A stretch of DNA of 64,000 bases from Mucilaginibacter galii (GTDB taxonomy: Bacteria > Bacteroidota > Bacteroidia > Sphingobacteriales > Sphingobacteriaceae): positions 1 to 64,000 of the forward strand of contig NZ_BMDO01000003.1 of assembly GCF_014635825.1 (NCBI RefSeq). Reading direction: 5' to 3'. Made by a program: the position numbers and the translations under genes. Of the stretch, positions 1 to 9,865 are shown in pieces. The first letter of the stretch is position 1, and the number at the start of each line of letters is the position of its first letter. The notes beneath the pieces are model-generated. The model made no database searches. It saw only the letters and a program-made list of their open reading frames with translations, and was not told the origin of the DNA.

Positions 1-5
1 TTCGG

Positions 6-125
6 GGTGGTCAATTTGGCCCGGAATGCCTGGTCAGTTTGCCCCGGAATGGGGTGGTCAATTTGACGCGGAATCAATGGTCACATTCCGCCGGAATCAG
101 GTGGTCAATATCAGCGGTATATCCA
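6..125. repeat. tandem repeats at the end of an IS21-like element
   Basis: The block TGGTCA begins at 8, 31, 55, 78 and 102, a spacing of 23, 24, 23 and 24 bases. Each of the first four copies is followed by CGGAAT, at 22, 45, 69 and 92. The fifth copy is degenerate and runs into TATATCCA, ending near 125. Multiple short repeats of this kind are the terminal transposase-binding sites of IS21-family elements, and units containing GGTCAATTT...CGGAAT are familiar from Bacteroidota members. The istA/istB genes would lie to the left of the window. The exact tip, put near 125, is inferred from the CA dinucleotide. Confidence 0.6.
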
Positions 126-126
126 C

Positions 127-684
127 CCTACGCATAATAACTCGCACGAGTCTTTCAAACCTCAATCGAGCGGATTATTATCGTTTTCCGGCAATGGCGA
201 ATACATTATGGACGAACACTCCGATATTTTTTCCTATCCTTTATTGATCGAAGAAGATAGGCTGCCGGCGTTAACAACCGTTTTGCCTCAAATCGCCAAA
301 GTCTGGCATAAAAATATCTGGTCTTTTTACCGGTTTCTGAAGGGCGTTCGTTCAGATTATATTACAATTGATAATTTTCTTGACCTGATGTTTACCCTGG
401 AGAGTTTCTATGATAATAATACCTCTACAGAAATCATGAAATTGGTATCGTCGGTTATTGTTGCAGAAAGCAAGGCCGATGTAAAGAAAATCCAGGAATT
501 GTTGACTTATTGTTTCAGAATCAGGAATGAAGTGGCGCATGGCGGAACTAATTATAGATTATATGATTATGTACCCAAAAAGCAAAATGAGCTGCAAGAC
601 AAGCTTCTGATCATTAAGCTTTACTGGGGGCTCAAAAATTTAAATATTCAACTGATCTACTACGGAATACTTAATTTTAAATAA
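127..684 (+). pseudogene. 5'-truncated HEPN-domain (Apea-like) protein remnant
   Basis: The frame stays open from position 67 across the IS-like end to the stop at 684; the first ATG inside it is at 208 (158 codons remain). The motif RNEVAH near residue 108 of that product fits the R-x4-6-H signature of HEPN domains. The stretch before it (FLDLMFTLESF, then a helical spacer) resembles Apea-like HEPN proteins, many of which are RNases or parts of defence and stress systems. Codons upstream of 208 read on without a stop, which suggests that the insertion removed the 5' part of a longer gene. Whether the remainder is expressed is unknown. The family call rests on one motif and the general pattern. 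Confidence 0.45.
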
Positions 685-811
685 TAAAAACCCGATCCCC
701 GCATCGTCCATCCGATTCGGTATTTCCGATATCAGTGATAAGTGTTTTATATAATACTTAGTAGAGATTATGGTAATAAAAAATTACATAGTAAAGAACT
801 TGGTTAATCCT

Positions 812-819
812 TAATTTTG
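812..819 (+). promoter_or_regulatory. -7 box of the 81-aa gene
   Basis: TAATTTTG matches the TAnnTTTG -7 consensus of Bacteroidota. No convincing -33 TTTG lies 19-21 bases upstream, so this is a half-supported promoter. Confidence 0.35.
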
Positions 820-824
820 TAGCT

Positions 825-1070
825 ATGAAACACCAAAGTTTAATATCCTCGGATGCAACTGCTGAAGAAGGAAAAAAGTACGTTATTATAGAAAACCATG
901 AGTTTAACATTGGTGAAGCTACTTTTCTAAATAAAGACGGTAATGAATTCGTCTTTGAAATTCACCTGTCAGGGAACAGGAAACCAGAAAATTATGAGTA
1001 TATGTATGACGTTGATAACAACACTCAGGAGCTAATCGGTCTTCGTGCTAAAATTGCCGTTAAAGAATAA
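825..1070 (+). CDS. small protein of unknown function, 81 aa
   Basis: I do not recognise this protein. It is acidic and soluble, with no signal peptide or membrane segment. The middle has alternating strand-like segments (YVIIENHEFNIGEATF, then EFVFEIHLSG), suggesting a small beta-rich fold. A TAATTTTG box at 812-819 matches the Bacteroidota -7 element and lies only 5 bases before the ATG, so the transcript may be almost leaderless. The gene is followed at once by a hairpin that overlaps its stop codon, which supports a single-gene unit. It lies between the IS-like remnant and a histidine kinase and shows no link to either. Confidence 0.5.
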   Translation: MKHQSLISSDATAEEGKKYVIIENHEFNIGEATFLNKDGNEFVFEIHLSGNRKPENYEYMYDVDNNTQELIGLRAKIAVKE

Positions 1071-1105
1071 TCCCCAGTCGAGATTAAACTCTCTACTAGG
1101 GATTA
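1068..1105 (+). terminator. hairpin at the stop codon of the 81-aa gene
   Basis: TAATCCCCAGT at 1068-1078 pairs with ACTAGGGATTA at 1095-1105 with one mismatch, and GAGA/TCTC extends the stem inward, leaving a 6-base loop. The TAA stop forms the base of the stem. There is no long T-run, so this may be an mRNA-stabilising end and not a classic intrinsic terminator. Confidence 0.4.
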
Positions 1106-1403
1106 AATTGATTGAAATAAATGCATGCGAAAAAAACGCACTAAGATGCTAAACTTGAAGCTGGAAGTTGTGGGTCGATCTCCATCATTTTCCCTCTCAT
1201 ATTCGCTAGGCGCGTCAAATCGTACATAAAATCCGTAGACAACAGTAGGTCTTTCCACCCATTTCTAAAAAGCCTTTTTACAGTAGTAAAAGGGCTTTTT
1301 TTATGCCCTAGGGGCAGATTTTTAATAAAAACAAAGTTTATCATATAATAGCGTTTCTGTTAATTTTATTATCTTTAATTTCCCCTAAAATTTATGATTA
1401 TTG
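1106..1403. other. intergenic stretch with one terminator hairpin
   Basis: About 300 bases without a convincing gene. A 67-codon open frame on the minus strand (1141-1344) is not supported by a start signal and runs through the hairpin at 1267-1300. The 3' part of that frame might be a fragment of an older gene, but I cannot name it. Confidence 0.3.
1267..1300. terminator. bidirectional intrinsic terminator
   Basis: A 15-base arm at 1267-1281 pairs with 1286-1300 with one mismatch around the loop AGTA. An A-run precedes the GC core and a T-run of seven follows it, so it could end transcription from either side. Confidence 0.6.
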
Positions 1404-3902
1404 ATGTTAGTTTTGCCTTCATCAGAAAACAAACGACTTGAAGCACTCCGGTCGTATGAGATCCTTGATACCCTGTCTGAGCTGGAATATGATGAATTGA
1501 CCGAGCTGGCCTCTGTCATTTGCGAATCGCCGATCGCCCTGATCAGTTTAGTGGATAAGGACAGGCAGTGGTTCAAATCAAAAAAGGGACTATCAGCCAC
1601 AGAAACAGCCTATTCATTTTGTTCTCATGCGATCATCAATCCGGATGAGATCATGGAAATAGAAGACGCCAAATTAGATGATCGTTTTAAGGACAATCCT
1701 TTAGTAACAGGTGATCCGAAGATAGCTTTCTACGCCGGTGTACCGTTGATTAACGAGGATGGTTTTGCGTTAGGCTCCCTTTGCGTTATCGATTCTGTAA
1801 CTAAGAAATTAACTTCGCAACAAAGAAAATCCCTTACTACCATTGCGCACCAGGTGATGGATAAGATGGAGTTAAGGCGAAAGATCGCATTACTTCAGGC
1901 TGCTGAAAAAAAAAGCAACCAACTTGTAAATTTATCTTTAACAAGTTATTCGAAAAGCCGTGTCCTTATCGAACAGGCACCGGTCGCAATTATTTTATTC
2001 CGGGGAAAAGACCTGGTCATTGAAGAGGCCAATTCCCAAATGCTGGAGTTACTGGGCCAGAATGAGCAAATTATTGGTAAGCCTTTGCTTGTTGCTATTC
2101 CTGAACTGGAAGGACAGGAGCCGTACCACCTGTTATTTAAAGTTTTCAAAACAGGTAAAACTATTTATGGATATGATAAGCCGGTAACCCTGATCCGAAA
2201 CGGACTGGAAGAACTTGGTTATTATAATTTCACTTACAGTCCTTTGATCGAAAATGGTGAGATCACCGGCGTGATCGACATGGCGGTCAATGTAACGGAG
2301 CAAGTCAAAGCACGCGATGTTTCGAAAAGATTATTTGATGACCTTGCCGATCTGAACAATGACCTTGAAGCTGCCAACAAAGAAATAACATCAAGTAATG
2401 AACAGTTGGTGGCCTTTCAGGATGAACTTTTGATAAGCGAATTAAGATTTCGGCAAATGGCCGATAATATCTCTCAACTCGCCTGGATGGCATCACCGGA
2501 TGGCAATATATACTGGTATAACAAACGCTGGTATGATTACACCGGTACAACATTGGAGAAAATGAAAGGATGGGGATGGCAGAATGTTCATCACCCGGAA
2601 TATGTTGAGGCTGTCAAAGAAAAAATTAAACGGCATTTTGAAAGTGGCGAAATATGGGAGGACACCTTCCCCTTACGTGACTACGAGGGTAATTATCAAT
2701 GGTTTTTATCCAGGGCTGTCCCGATAAGAAACGAGGAAGGCGAGATTACCAACTGGTTTGGTACGAATACTGAAATAACGGAGCAGATTAAAGCCCGTGA
2801 AAAACTCGAAGCTGCGCAAAAAGAGTTAAGAGCTTCATTCCAAAGGTTAGAAGAAATTGAGCAAAAACAAAGTATTGCTATTTCCCAGGCGAAATTGGGA
2901 ACGTTTAGCATTGATGGCTCAACCGGTGTTCTATCATCGTCCCCCCGGCTCAGAGAGATCTTTGGATACTTGCCCGAAGAAGAGATGTCCTACGAGGCAG
3001 CATTAGATCAGATCATTCCTGAGTTTCGTCAGCAGGTTAAGCTAGGTGTAGCCGATGTTTTTAATAACCGGGTTGACTTCCATATGGAATATGCCGTCAT
3101 TGGACGTTCTGACGGGATCAAGCGCTGGGTCAAAGCGACCGGCAAACTTTACCGCTCCGAATCGGACGCGAAAGGTCAATTCTCAGGAACTATATTAGAT
3201 ATCACTGAGCAGAAAGAAGACGATCTGCGCAAAAGTGACTTTATCGCCATGGTTAGCCATGAGTTAAAAACACCCTTAACATCCTTAAGTGGCTTTATGC
3301 AGGTAATGGAATTTAAGGCTAAAAAAACTCAAGATGAGCAATCCGCGATGATCCTTGATAAAGCGAGGAAACAGATAGGTAAGATGACAACGCTGATAAA
3401 CGGTTTTTTAAATGTTTCCCGTTTGGAGTCAGGCAAAATTCATATCGAGAAGCAACGCTTTGATATGAAGGAATTGGTAAAAGAAATCGAAGAAGAAACC
3501 GTTCCTGCCAACACCTCTCATCATATTATTTTTGCCCCGGTCATTACGACCTGGGTTATAGGTGATCGTGACAAGATCGGCCAGGTCATCACTAATTTTA
3601 TCAGTAATGCATTAAAATATTCTGCACCGGGAACAACTGTTCAGATCGCGTGCGTAGCCGGGAATGGTTGTTCTGTGGTTAGCGTAAGAGATGAAGGAAT
3701 GGGTATTGCCGAAAAAGACCTCAGTAAATTATTCGATCGTTATTACCGTGTCGAAGGTCATGAGCTTAAAGGGGTAGCCGGGTTTGGTATAGGTTTGTAC
3801 CTGTGTTCGGAAATTATCCAGCGGCATAATGGAAAGATTTGGGTGGAGAGCACTGCACAGGTGGGCTCGTCGTTTTTCTTCAGCGTTCCTGTGGAGAATT
3901 GA
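1404..3902 (+). CDS. GAF/PAS sensor histidine kinase
   Basis: An 832-residue cytoplasmic sensor kinase. The N-terminal GAF domain (about 20-165) contains the typical SLVDKDRQWFKSKKGL stretch. Three PAS/PAC units follow (about 185-300, 350-475 and 490-610) with a coiled-coil linker near 310-345. Then come a HisKA domain with phospho-acceptor in MVSHELKTPL (His about 619) and an HATPase domain with N, G1 (DEGMGIAEKD) and G2 (GFGIGLYLC) boxes. No membrane segment or receiver domain is visible. The ATG at 1404 is preferred over the adjacent in-frame TTG at 1401. No response regulator is next to it, so its target is unknown. GAF plus PAS suggests sensing of a cytosolic ligand, redox state or light. 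Confidence 0.9.
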   Translation: MLVLPSSENKRLEALRSYEILDTLSELEYDELTELASVICESPIALISLVDKDRQWFKSKKGLSATETAYSFCSHAIINPDEIMEIEDAKLDDRFKDNPLVTGDPKIAFYAGVPLINEDGFALGSLCVIDSVTKKLTSQQRKSLTTIAHQVMDKMELRRKIALLQAAEKKSNQLVNLSLTSYSKSRVLIEQAPVAIILFRGKDLVIEEANSQMLELLGQNEQIIGKPLLVAIPELEGQEPYHLLFKVFKTGKTIYGYDKPVTLIRNGLEELGYYNFTYSPLIENGEITGVIDMAVNVTEQVKARDVSKRLFDDLADLNNDLEAANKEITSSNEQLVAFQDELLISELRFRQMADNISQLAWMASPDGNIYWYNKRWYDYTGTTLEKMKGWGWQNVHHPEYVEAVKEKIKRHFESGEIWEDTFPLRDYEGNYQWFLSRAVPIRNEEGEITNWFGTNTEITEQIKAREKLEAAQKELRASFQRLEEIEQKQSIAISQAKLGTFSIDGSTGVLSSSPRLREIFGYLPEEEMSYEAALDQIIPEFRQQVKLGVADVFNNRVDFHMEYAVIGRSDGIKRWVKATGKLYRSESDAKGQFSGTILDITEQKEDDLRKSDFIAMVSHELKTPLTSLSGFMQVMEFKAKKTQDEQSAMILDKARKQIGKMTTLINGFLNVSRLESGKIHIEKQRFDMKELVKEIEEETVPANTSHHIIFAPVITTWVIGDRDKIGQVITNFISNALKYSAPGTTVQIACVAGNGCSVVSVRDEGMGIAEKDLSKLFDRYYRVEGHELKGVAGFGIGLYLCSEIIQRHNGKIWVESTAQVGSSFFFSVPVEN

Positions 3903-4321
3903 CAGATTCATTCGGTTATCTATAAGTTGTCCTCAGCGGAGTTATTAAAAATCCTAGAGGACTGATAATATTAGATGGTAAACGTTTGTGAATTCACCAT
4001 GAATTTTAAAGGGGGAAATGTGAACTACCAGCACTGCAACTCGTTAATTTTTATGGCGAGAATCATCATTTCCCGCTCGTCCGACGGACAACCTGATTTA
4101 TTAAGCCGGCTGAATATGAAAATTTCTGCCACTTTCGTCAAACTTTAAGGCAGAACTTAGCATGTGTATTCCTTTCAACTGCCCAACAGCTGTAATAGCA
4201 TAAGCCGCGCTCTCCACGAGATCCGTTACAGAAATCCTTTCAAATACGCATCTTGATAATACACTACAGTAAGCGGCTTTGATAGCCCTATTGAAAATAA
4301 TTTAGCTGTTCATTTTAACAA
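3903..4321. other. gap between convergent kinase genes
   Basis: About 420 bases between the 3' ends of two convergent histidine kinase genes. I see no gene, no strong hairpin with a T-run and no obvious repeat. Confidence 0.4.
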
Positions 4322-7300
4322 TTAAGATTTTATTCCTGCCTGAAGATGATAGTTGATTGAACGCTGCCCTAATACAATTTCGCCTTCTACTTTTTTAAGC
4401 AGATCGGGTATAGTGTATGCCGCCTCATTTTGTAATTGCTCCAATTGCTTGGCAATTTCTGCTAGGCTAAGCATTCCCGCACTGACTGCTGTGCCATAAA
4501 GCTTATGTCCTGAATCATTAAGTCCGGTGATATTTAAATGTAGGGCATGATCTCTGATCACTTCTAACGACTTTTGTAATTCCTGACGTGTTACTGTAAG
4601 AATTTCGTTTATAATTTCCTTATCGTCGCCTACGAATTTTTTAATGACGTCTAGGTCAAATCCGTTCTTTATTGATGTCTCGGTTTTGATATGATTCTGT
4701 TCCTGTTTGTCAACTGACGGATTGAGCCAAACTTTAAACAAATGGATGATAGATTCTTCTACAAACGGCTTAGTTACGAAATCATCCATACCTGCTTCTA
4801 AACACTTTTCTTTTTCACCTTTTACATTACCAGCAGTTAGTGCAATAATTGGCACATGGCAATCTGTTTCCTTCATTCTAATGGCTTTTGTTGCTTCATA
4901 GCCATTCATCACCGGCATCTGGATGTCCATTAAAATCAAGTCGGCTTTTTCGTAAAGCAACAGCGCTTCTTCACCGTTTTCTGCTTCCAAAAGCAGCGCA
5001 TCAGGGGCGATGCGGCTAATAATTGTTTTAGCCAATAACATGTTTACCATATTATCTTCTACCACTAATATGCTTAAAGCAGGAGAGTTGATCCTGAATG
5101 GTTCGGATTGTGTCTTGTCATCTTTTTCACCGGTAACTTGTACTTTGTTCAGACGGTATAGGCTATCAAAAAGATCTTCCATTTTAACCGGCTTTACCAG
5201 GCGTTGGTTAATTGAGAGTTCTTCACAAGCTTGCTGAATCTTTTCATCATCTGAAGAACTATGTAAAAGCACTAAAGGCAACTGTTCAGGGCTGGCAGCG
5301 AAGCTCTCCCTGATCTTTTTTATGGTTTCAATGCCGTCCATATACGGCATATGATAATCCATTAAAATAACATCGTAATGGTTTTGTTTAGCTAGCAGTT
5401 GCAATGCTTCGAAGCCGTTTGAGGCTTCTTCCACTTCAATATTTTTTAATTTCAGCATTTGCCTTAAAATAAGCCGATTATTCTCATTGTCATCAACAAT
5501 CAAAGCTTTATGGATATCAACAATTTCTTTCCATTGAATAGGCTCACCAATCTCGGCTTCCACCGTAATATCAAAAAAGAAACGACTTCCTCTATTGGGA
5601 GAACTTTCTAACTGTAGCTTACTGCCCATAAGGCCCAGCAACTTGTTAGAAATAGTCAGGCCCAAACCAGTACCTCCGTACTTTTTTGTGGTTGAAGCAT
5701 CTTCTTGGGAAAATGCTTCAAATATTTTTCCTTGCTTCTCTTTTTGGATACCTATTCCGGTGTCGCGGACTTCAAACCGCAAGGTCATACGTCCCTGGAC
5801 CAATTGGGTCAGGGGGCTTATTTTGAGTTCAACTTCTCCATTTTCGGTGAATTTAACGGCATTCCCTAATAAATTTACCAGAATTTGCTTTAAGCGAACG
5901 GAATCTGCTTGTATAAACCTCGGTAAACCGGCTGGTATATTCAGCAACATCTCCAATCCCTTCTTTTGCGCCTGAAAAGTAATGATGTCTGCTGCCTGGC
6001 TACTGGTTTCAAATAAATCACAACCGTCAATATCTAATTCCAGCTTACCGGCTTCAATTTTGGAAAAGTCAAGAATATCATTAATGATGCTTAGTAATGC
6101 ATTGGCCGATTGATTGACAATTGATAAATACTGGTGCTGCGTACTATTTAAAGCAGTTTTTAGCACAAGGTCAGTAAAGCCGATCACACCGTTTAGCGGT
6201 GTACGAATCTCATGGCTCATATTAGCTAAAAACTCTGATTTCGCCACACTTGCCTGCTCGGCGTGCAATTTAGCCCTTTTAAGCTCTTCGCGCTGTAAGC
6301 AACTTTGCGTGATATCCTGCGTAAACACCATAATGCCACCTATAGAACCGTCGTATTTGTACCAGGGTAAAATTTCCCATCGCAGGTACATGTCATGCTC
6401 AAAACCATCCTGCCGGTAGCTAACTTCATCACCTTTTTCAGTGTGACCTTCCAGGCACTGGTCGCAAATTTGCCGCCACTTTTCAGATAGGTGCGGAAAT
6501 ATTTCGTACTGCGATTTGCCAAATACATCCCCCTGAATATGATAGTCATCTCTCCAGCGCTGGCTAACCGCCATATAACAAAATTCCCGGTCCATCATTA
6601 CTACGGCAGCGGGGGAGTGTTCTACAAAGGCAGTAAGGCGTAGCTTTTCGTTAATTAATTCCTGCTCTGCTTTCTTCTTCTCGTCAATATCCTGAAAGGT
6701 TCCATACAATTTAGTACAAACACCCTCTTCTAATTCAGGAGTACCAATAGTTCTTACCCAAATCGTATTTCCCTTGGCGGTGGTTATTTCTACTTCAAGA
6801 TCAAAAGGCTTGCCCTGCTCAATGGCCAAAGTTATAGCCGCAGAAATCTTGTCTTTGTTTTCACCCTCATAAAAATTAATTCCCTTTTGAAGATCCGGCG
6901 TGAAATCTTCCGGAACACCATGAATTTCTTTGGTAACACTTGACCAGTAAACAACCTGCCGTACAACATCCATTTCCCAGGCACCAATTTTTGCCACCTT
7001 ATTGGTTTCTTCCAGCATTTGTTGAGTGCGCTTCAAATCTGTTTCCAGCCTGTGCCGTTCTGTAATATCTACGGCATTGCCAATAACGTAACGGTTGCCG
7101 TGGGCATCTTCTTCTAAAACGTTATTATAGAGCCAAATAAGCATCGAGCCGTCACGATGCAATGTGTGCATTAAGCCGGTGGCTTTACCCTCTTGCATTA
7201 GCGATTGTATGTACCCTGCTAAATTGCTCCGGTATTCAGGGGCGATAATTTCTCCTAAGTTACGGCCAACCAAGTCGTCAGGAGAGTAGCCCAGCAAAGC

Positions 7301-7786
7301 TGCACCTGCCGAATTGACCATGAGCAACTTACCGGTCAGATCATGCGTACACATTAAACCCTGTGAGTTTTCAAAAAAGGCGCGAAACCTGTTTTCGGAA
7401 CTACGTAAGAGGGCTTCTCTTTCTTTTTCCCTGGTGATGTCTCTGCCAATGGCAAATAACAAGCCGGTGGTAGGTTCGGGTGTGGTTGCCCACTGTATGG
7501 ACTTGTAAGTTCCATCTTTGCATCGTGTTCGGATAATAAGGTTTTCGGCAGGAGTACCTTTTGCAAACTCTTCTAACTGTGTTGCGGCGGCAGTAAGATC
7601 ATCAGGGTGCAGAAGCTCATTAAAAGAAGTTTGAAGTAAATATTCGTTTTCCCAGCCCAGTACTTTCTCAAAAGCCGGATTTACACGCTTAAAATATCCA
7701 TCTGTAGATGCTACACAAATCAGGTCATTTGAATACTGATACAGCTTTTCAAAATGAAACTGTTCAGACAATATAATATTATGCAT
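4322..7786 (-). CDS. hybrid histidine kinase PAS4-HisKA-HATPase-REC2-HPt
   Basis: An 1154-residue hybrid kinase holding a complete phosphorelay in one chain. Four PAS/PAC domains fill roughly residues 10-500. HisKA carries His525 in NMSHEIRTPLNG and is followed by HATPase (about 630-745). Two receiver domains have phospho-acceptor Asp810 (LMDYHMPYMDG) and Asp954 (LMDIQMPVMNG). A C-terminal HPt domain carries His1094 in GHKLYGTA. No transmembrane segment is seen, so it probably senses cytosolic signals. The architecture resembles BarA/ArcB-like relays. No DNA-binding output protein is adjacent, so the final acceptor must lie elsewhere. The gene converges with the preceding kinase gene. Confidence 0.92.
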   Translation of the reverse strand: MHNIILSEQFHFEKLYQYSNDLICVASTDGYFKRVNPAFEKVLGWENEYLLQTSFNELLHPDDLTAAATQLEEFAKGTPAENLIIRTRCKDGTYKSIQWATTPEPTTGLLFAIGRDITREKEREALLRSSENRFRAFFENSQGLMCTHDLTGKLLMVNSAGAALLGYSPDDLVGRNLGEIIAPEYRSNLAGYIQSLMQEGKATGLMHTLHRDGSMLIWLYNNVLEEDAHGNRYVIGNAVDITERHRLETDLKRTQQMLEETNKVAKIGAWEMDVVRQVVYWSSVTKEIHGVPEDFTPDLQKGINFYEGENKDKISAAITLAIEQGKPFDLEVEITTAKGNTIWVRTIGTPELEEGVCTKLYGTFQDIDEKKKAEQELINEKLRLTAFVEHSPAAVVMMDREFCYMAVSQRWRDDYHIQGDVFGKSQYEIFPHLSEKWRQICDQCLEGHTEKGDEVSYRQDGFEHDMYLRWEILPWYKYDGSIGGIMVFTQDITQSCLQREELKRAKLHAEQASVAKSEFLANMSHEIRTPLNGVIGFTDLVLKTALNSTQHQYLSIVNQSANALLSIINDILDFSKIEAGKLELDIDGCDLFETSSQAADIITFQAQKKGLEMLLNIPAGLPRFIQADSVRLKQILVNLLGNAVKFTENGEVELKISPLTQLVQGRMTLRFEVRDTGIGIQKEKQGKIFEAFSQEDASTTKKYGGTGLGLTISNKLLGLMGSKLQLESSPNRGSRFFFDITVEAEIGEPIQWKEIVDIHKALIVDDNENNRLILRQMLKLKNIEVEEASNGFEALQLLAKQNHYDVILMDYHMPYMDGIETIKKIRESFAASPEQLPLVLLHSSSDDEKIQQACEELSINQRLVKPVKMEDLFDSLYRLNKVQVTGEKDDKTQSEPFRINSPALSILVVEDNMVNMLLAKTIISRIAPDALLLEAENGEEALLLYEKADLILMDIQMPVMNGYEATKAIRMKETDCHVPIIALTAGNVKGEKEKCLEAGMDDFVTKPFVEESIIHLFKVWLNPSVDKQEQNHIKTETSIKNGFDLDVIKKFVGDDKEIINEILTVTRQELQKSLEVIRDHALHLNITGLNDSGHKLYGTAVSAGMLSLAEIAKQLEQLQNEAAYTIPDLLKKVEGEIVLGQRSINYHLQAGIKS

Positions 7787-9167
7787 TCTGTTTGGGTAAA
7801 ATCAGTTGTTTAAGAGCTTTGTAGACAGGGATACACATTATACGAATTTAGTCTAAGCTTGTTACATAATTTCGGCCGAACTATAAACCATGGGCCTCTC
7901 GTCATTACAACAACTAAATCATTATTCACCTGCATCCGGTTATGCCCATTAAAAGCGTATATACTCTCCCGAAAGCGAGGGAGATGAAATCAGATCAACG
8001 ATTTTATTGGCATGTTTAGTCATTAATTAAAAAAAACATTTACTTCGCTAACCTTAGGCCGAATGGCGGACAAGCTTAACAATGCGGCTACCAGCTTGAA
8101 AATACGATTGCTGCCTTTTGTAATAGCACCACCGTGGAAACATTAAAAGTCTGTTGGGGACAATTAATAGCAACTACCCTGAGTTAAGCGTGCTTATCAA
8201 AATCATGGAAAAAACTTAGTATAGCCCATTCAAAAACCACTGGTGCAGAGGGTAAAGCGAAACAGGAAATGGCGACCAGTTATTTTTCGCTGATGCCTTT
8301 CAATCGGGAAATTGTTACCGATGCTAAAAAAACAGCATGAAGGAGCACTTGTGAATATAGCATTGAAAGTGGCTTTCCCGCCGGCTTCTGCAATAACATG
8401 CTACTCCAATAGCAAAGCAGCGATAAACTCTTACACCTTAATTATTGTGTCTTACCTTGCGTAGGGTACCAGCATGAGTTAATTCCGCCAACCGTGAACA
8501 CGGAGGTCTCCAAAGAAACAGGCGGATAGGAGCATTGTATTCCAGGCAGCGAGGTTGTCAGAGGCATGCTAGCAGGTTTAGAACATAACCCGTTTGGAAT
8601 TGGCGTCGTTGTTGCCGTAGAGTTTCAGTACCAATTTTGGGTAGCGAAGACAAGCTTTTCGGGCAATTAAACACCAGTGCAGCATCCCAATGCAGAATAA
8701 TTATATGTTATAAATTTAATAGGCAATTTAAGGACAATATTTCCTATAGAAATAAGCTTGTTAACCAACCTTAGATAGGCTGTAAATTACTATATTGGAT
8801 TAATTAACACGGCACTCCTTTATGCTTTTGTTTTACAAATTTTTTACAGAACGATTATATTGATAGTCAAGTTGCTATAATTAGGGATATCAGAATAGAG
8901 TGCCATGAGTTTGCGGTTCCAATGCCGGTTAGTTTAAGAGATCGCACGTTTACTGGCTGCAGATGTTGCCAAGGTACTTCACTTTGAAATATAAAACCTG
9001 CAGTAGCTTATTTCAACTATCTGTTTAAGTTATGGAGCGATATCATGATGTTTGGTAATTCATTATTGGCTTTAGCGTGTTGGATAATTCGTCTATAATT
9101 GATCATACTTATTCTTAGTTGGGGTTCATGCCTATTAATTCAGGTTTGATTTAATTAACTTTGCGGA
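7787..9167. other. 1.4-kb gap, probably decayed coding DNA
   Basis: No intact open frame of useful length is present. Around 8190-8340 and 8540-8670 one forward frame stays open for 40-50 codons with plausible amino-acid composition, then breaks at stops, as expected for an old pseudogene. I cannot name the source. The stretch before 9168 is AT-rich and holds a TAACTTTG -7-like box at 9156-9163. Confidence 0.35.
9156..9163 (+). promoter_or_regulatory. -7-like box before the AraC remnant
   Basis: TAACTTTG fits TAnnTTTG and ends 4 bases before the ATG at 9168. No clear -33 box is seen at the expected distance. Confidence 0.3.
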
Positions 9168-9815
9168 ATGGCAAACCAAATTCCGGGCTTGAACATGGAT
9201 GATCTGCGTCTGCAGGGCTTCAAGGTGCACCAGCTGCCGGCCTACGTTGATGTGCCTGCAGTGCATGGGCGGCGGGACTTTTATAAGATGGGGCTGATCA
9301 CGGGAGAAATGACCATCGGCTATGGCGACCAAGTCCTGGAATTGCAGGATACCGTGCTCTTTTTTGTCAACCCGCGAGTGCCGCGCTCATTGCTGCGCCG
9401 TTCAAAGGAGACAACAGGCTATGCGTGTATTTTCACGGAAGATTTCATGCCTGTAATCGTCAAAAAATCGCCTTTATTTAACTCGTCTCAAAATCCGCTC
9501 ATCCGGCTGAATAATGAACATGCAGCTTTTATGACCGGTATTTTCCGGAAAATGTTAGCAGTACGAGATGGAGATTACGCGTATAAGAGTGATCTGATCA
9601 AAAGCTGCATCGAACTCGTTATTCATGAAGCCTTGCTGCTGCAGCCACCCGACGAACCTACCTATCAAAACGGCGCGACCCGGATGGCTCATTTATTCCT
9701 GGACCTGTTGGAACGGCAGTTCCCTATAGAGCATACCGGGGAACCGCTTCAGTTGCGAACAGCTCAAGACGGGCGACCACTCAATGGTTCCTGCGCTGCG
9801 CGTGTCAACATTTAG
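9168..9815 (+). pseudogene. AraC-family regulator, truncated before the HTH
   Basis: The 215-residue product matches the N-terminal cupin-like sensor half of Bacteroidota AraC regulators: VDVPAVHGRRDFYKMGLITG, the beta-barrel VLELQDTVLFFVNPRVPRS, then a helical part ending in LLERQFPIEHTGEPLQLRTA. In intact relatives this last motif leads directly into the two helix-turn-helix units (about 100 residues). Here the frame turns to unrelated residues (GRPLNGSCAARVNI) and stops at 9815. The sequence at 9797-9825 still resembles the expected VHVNHLNR codons in broken frame, which indicates decay by small indels. The remnant cannot bind DNA as AraC proteins do. It has higher GC than its left flank. 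Confidence 0.65.
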
Positions 9816-9865
9816 CGGTTTGCCTTTCCCTTATCAGTCTATACAGTAAAAAATATTTAAAACGC

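Noticed and set aside
26..247. 73-codon open frame over the IS-like repeats
   Set aside because: It is generated by the tandem repeats and overlaps the better-supported frame of the HEPN remnant. No start signal or family match.
1141..1344. 67-codon minus-strand frame
   Set aside because: It runs through a bidirectional terminator and has no promoter or ribosome site. A fragment of an old gene is possible but cannot be supported.
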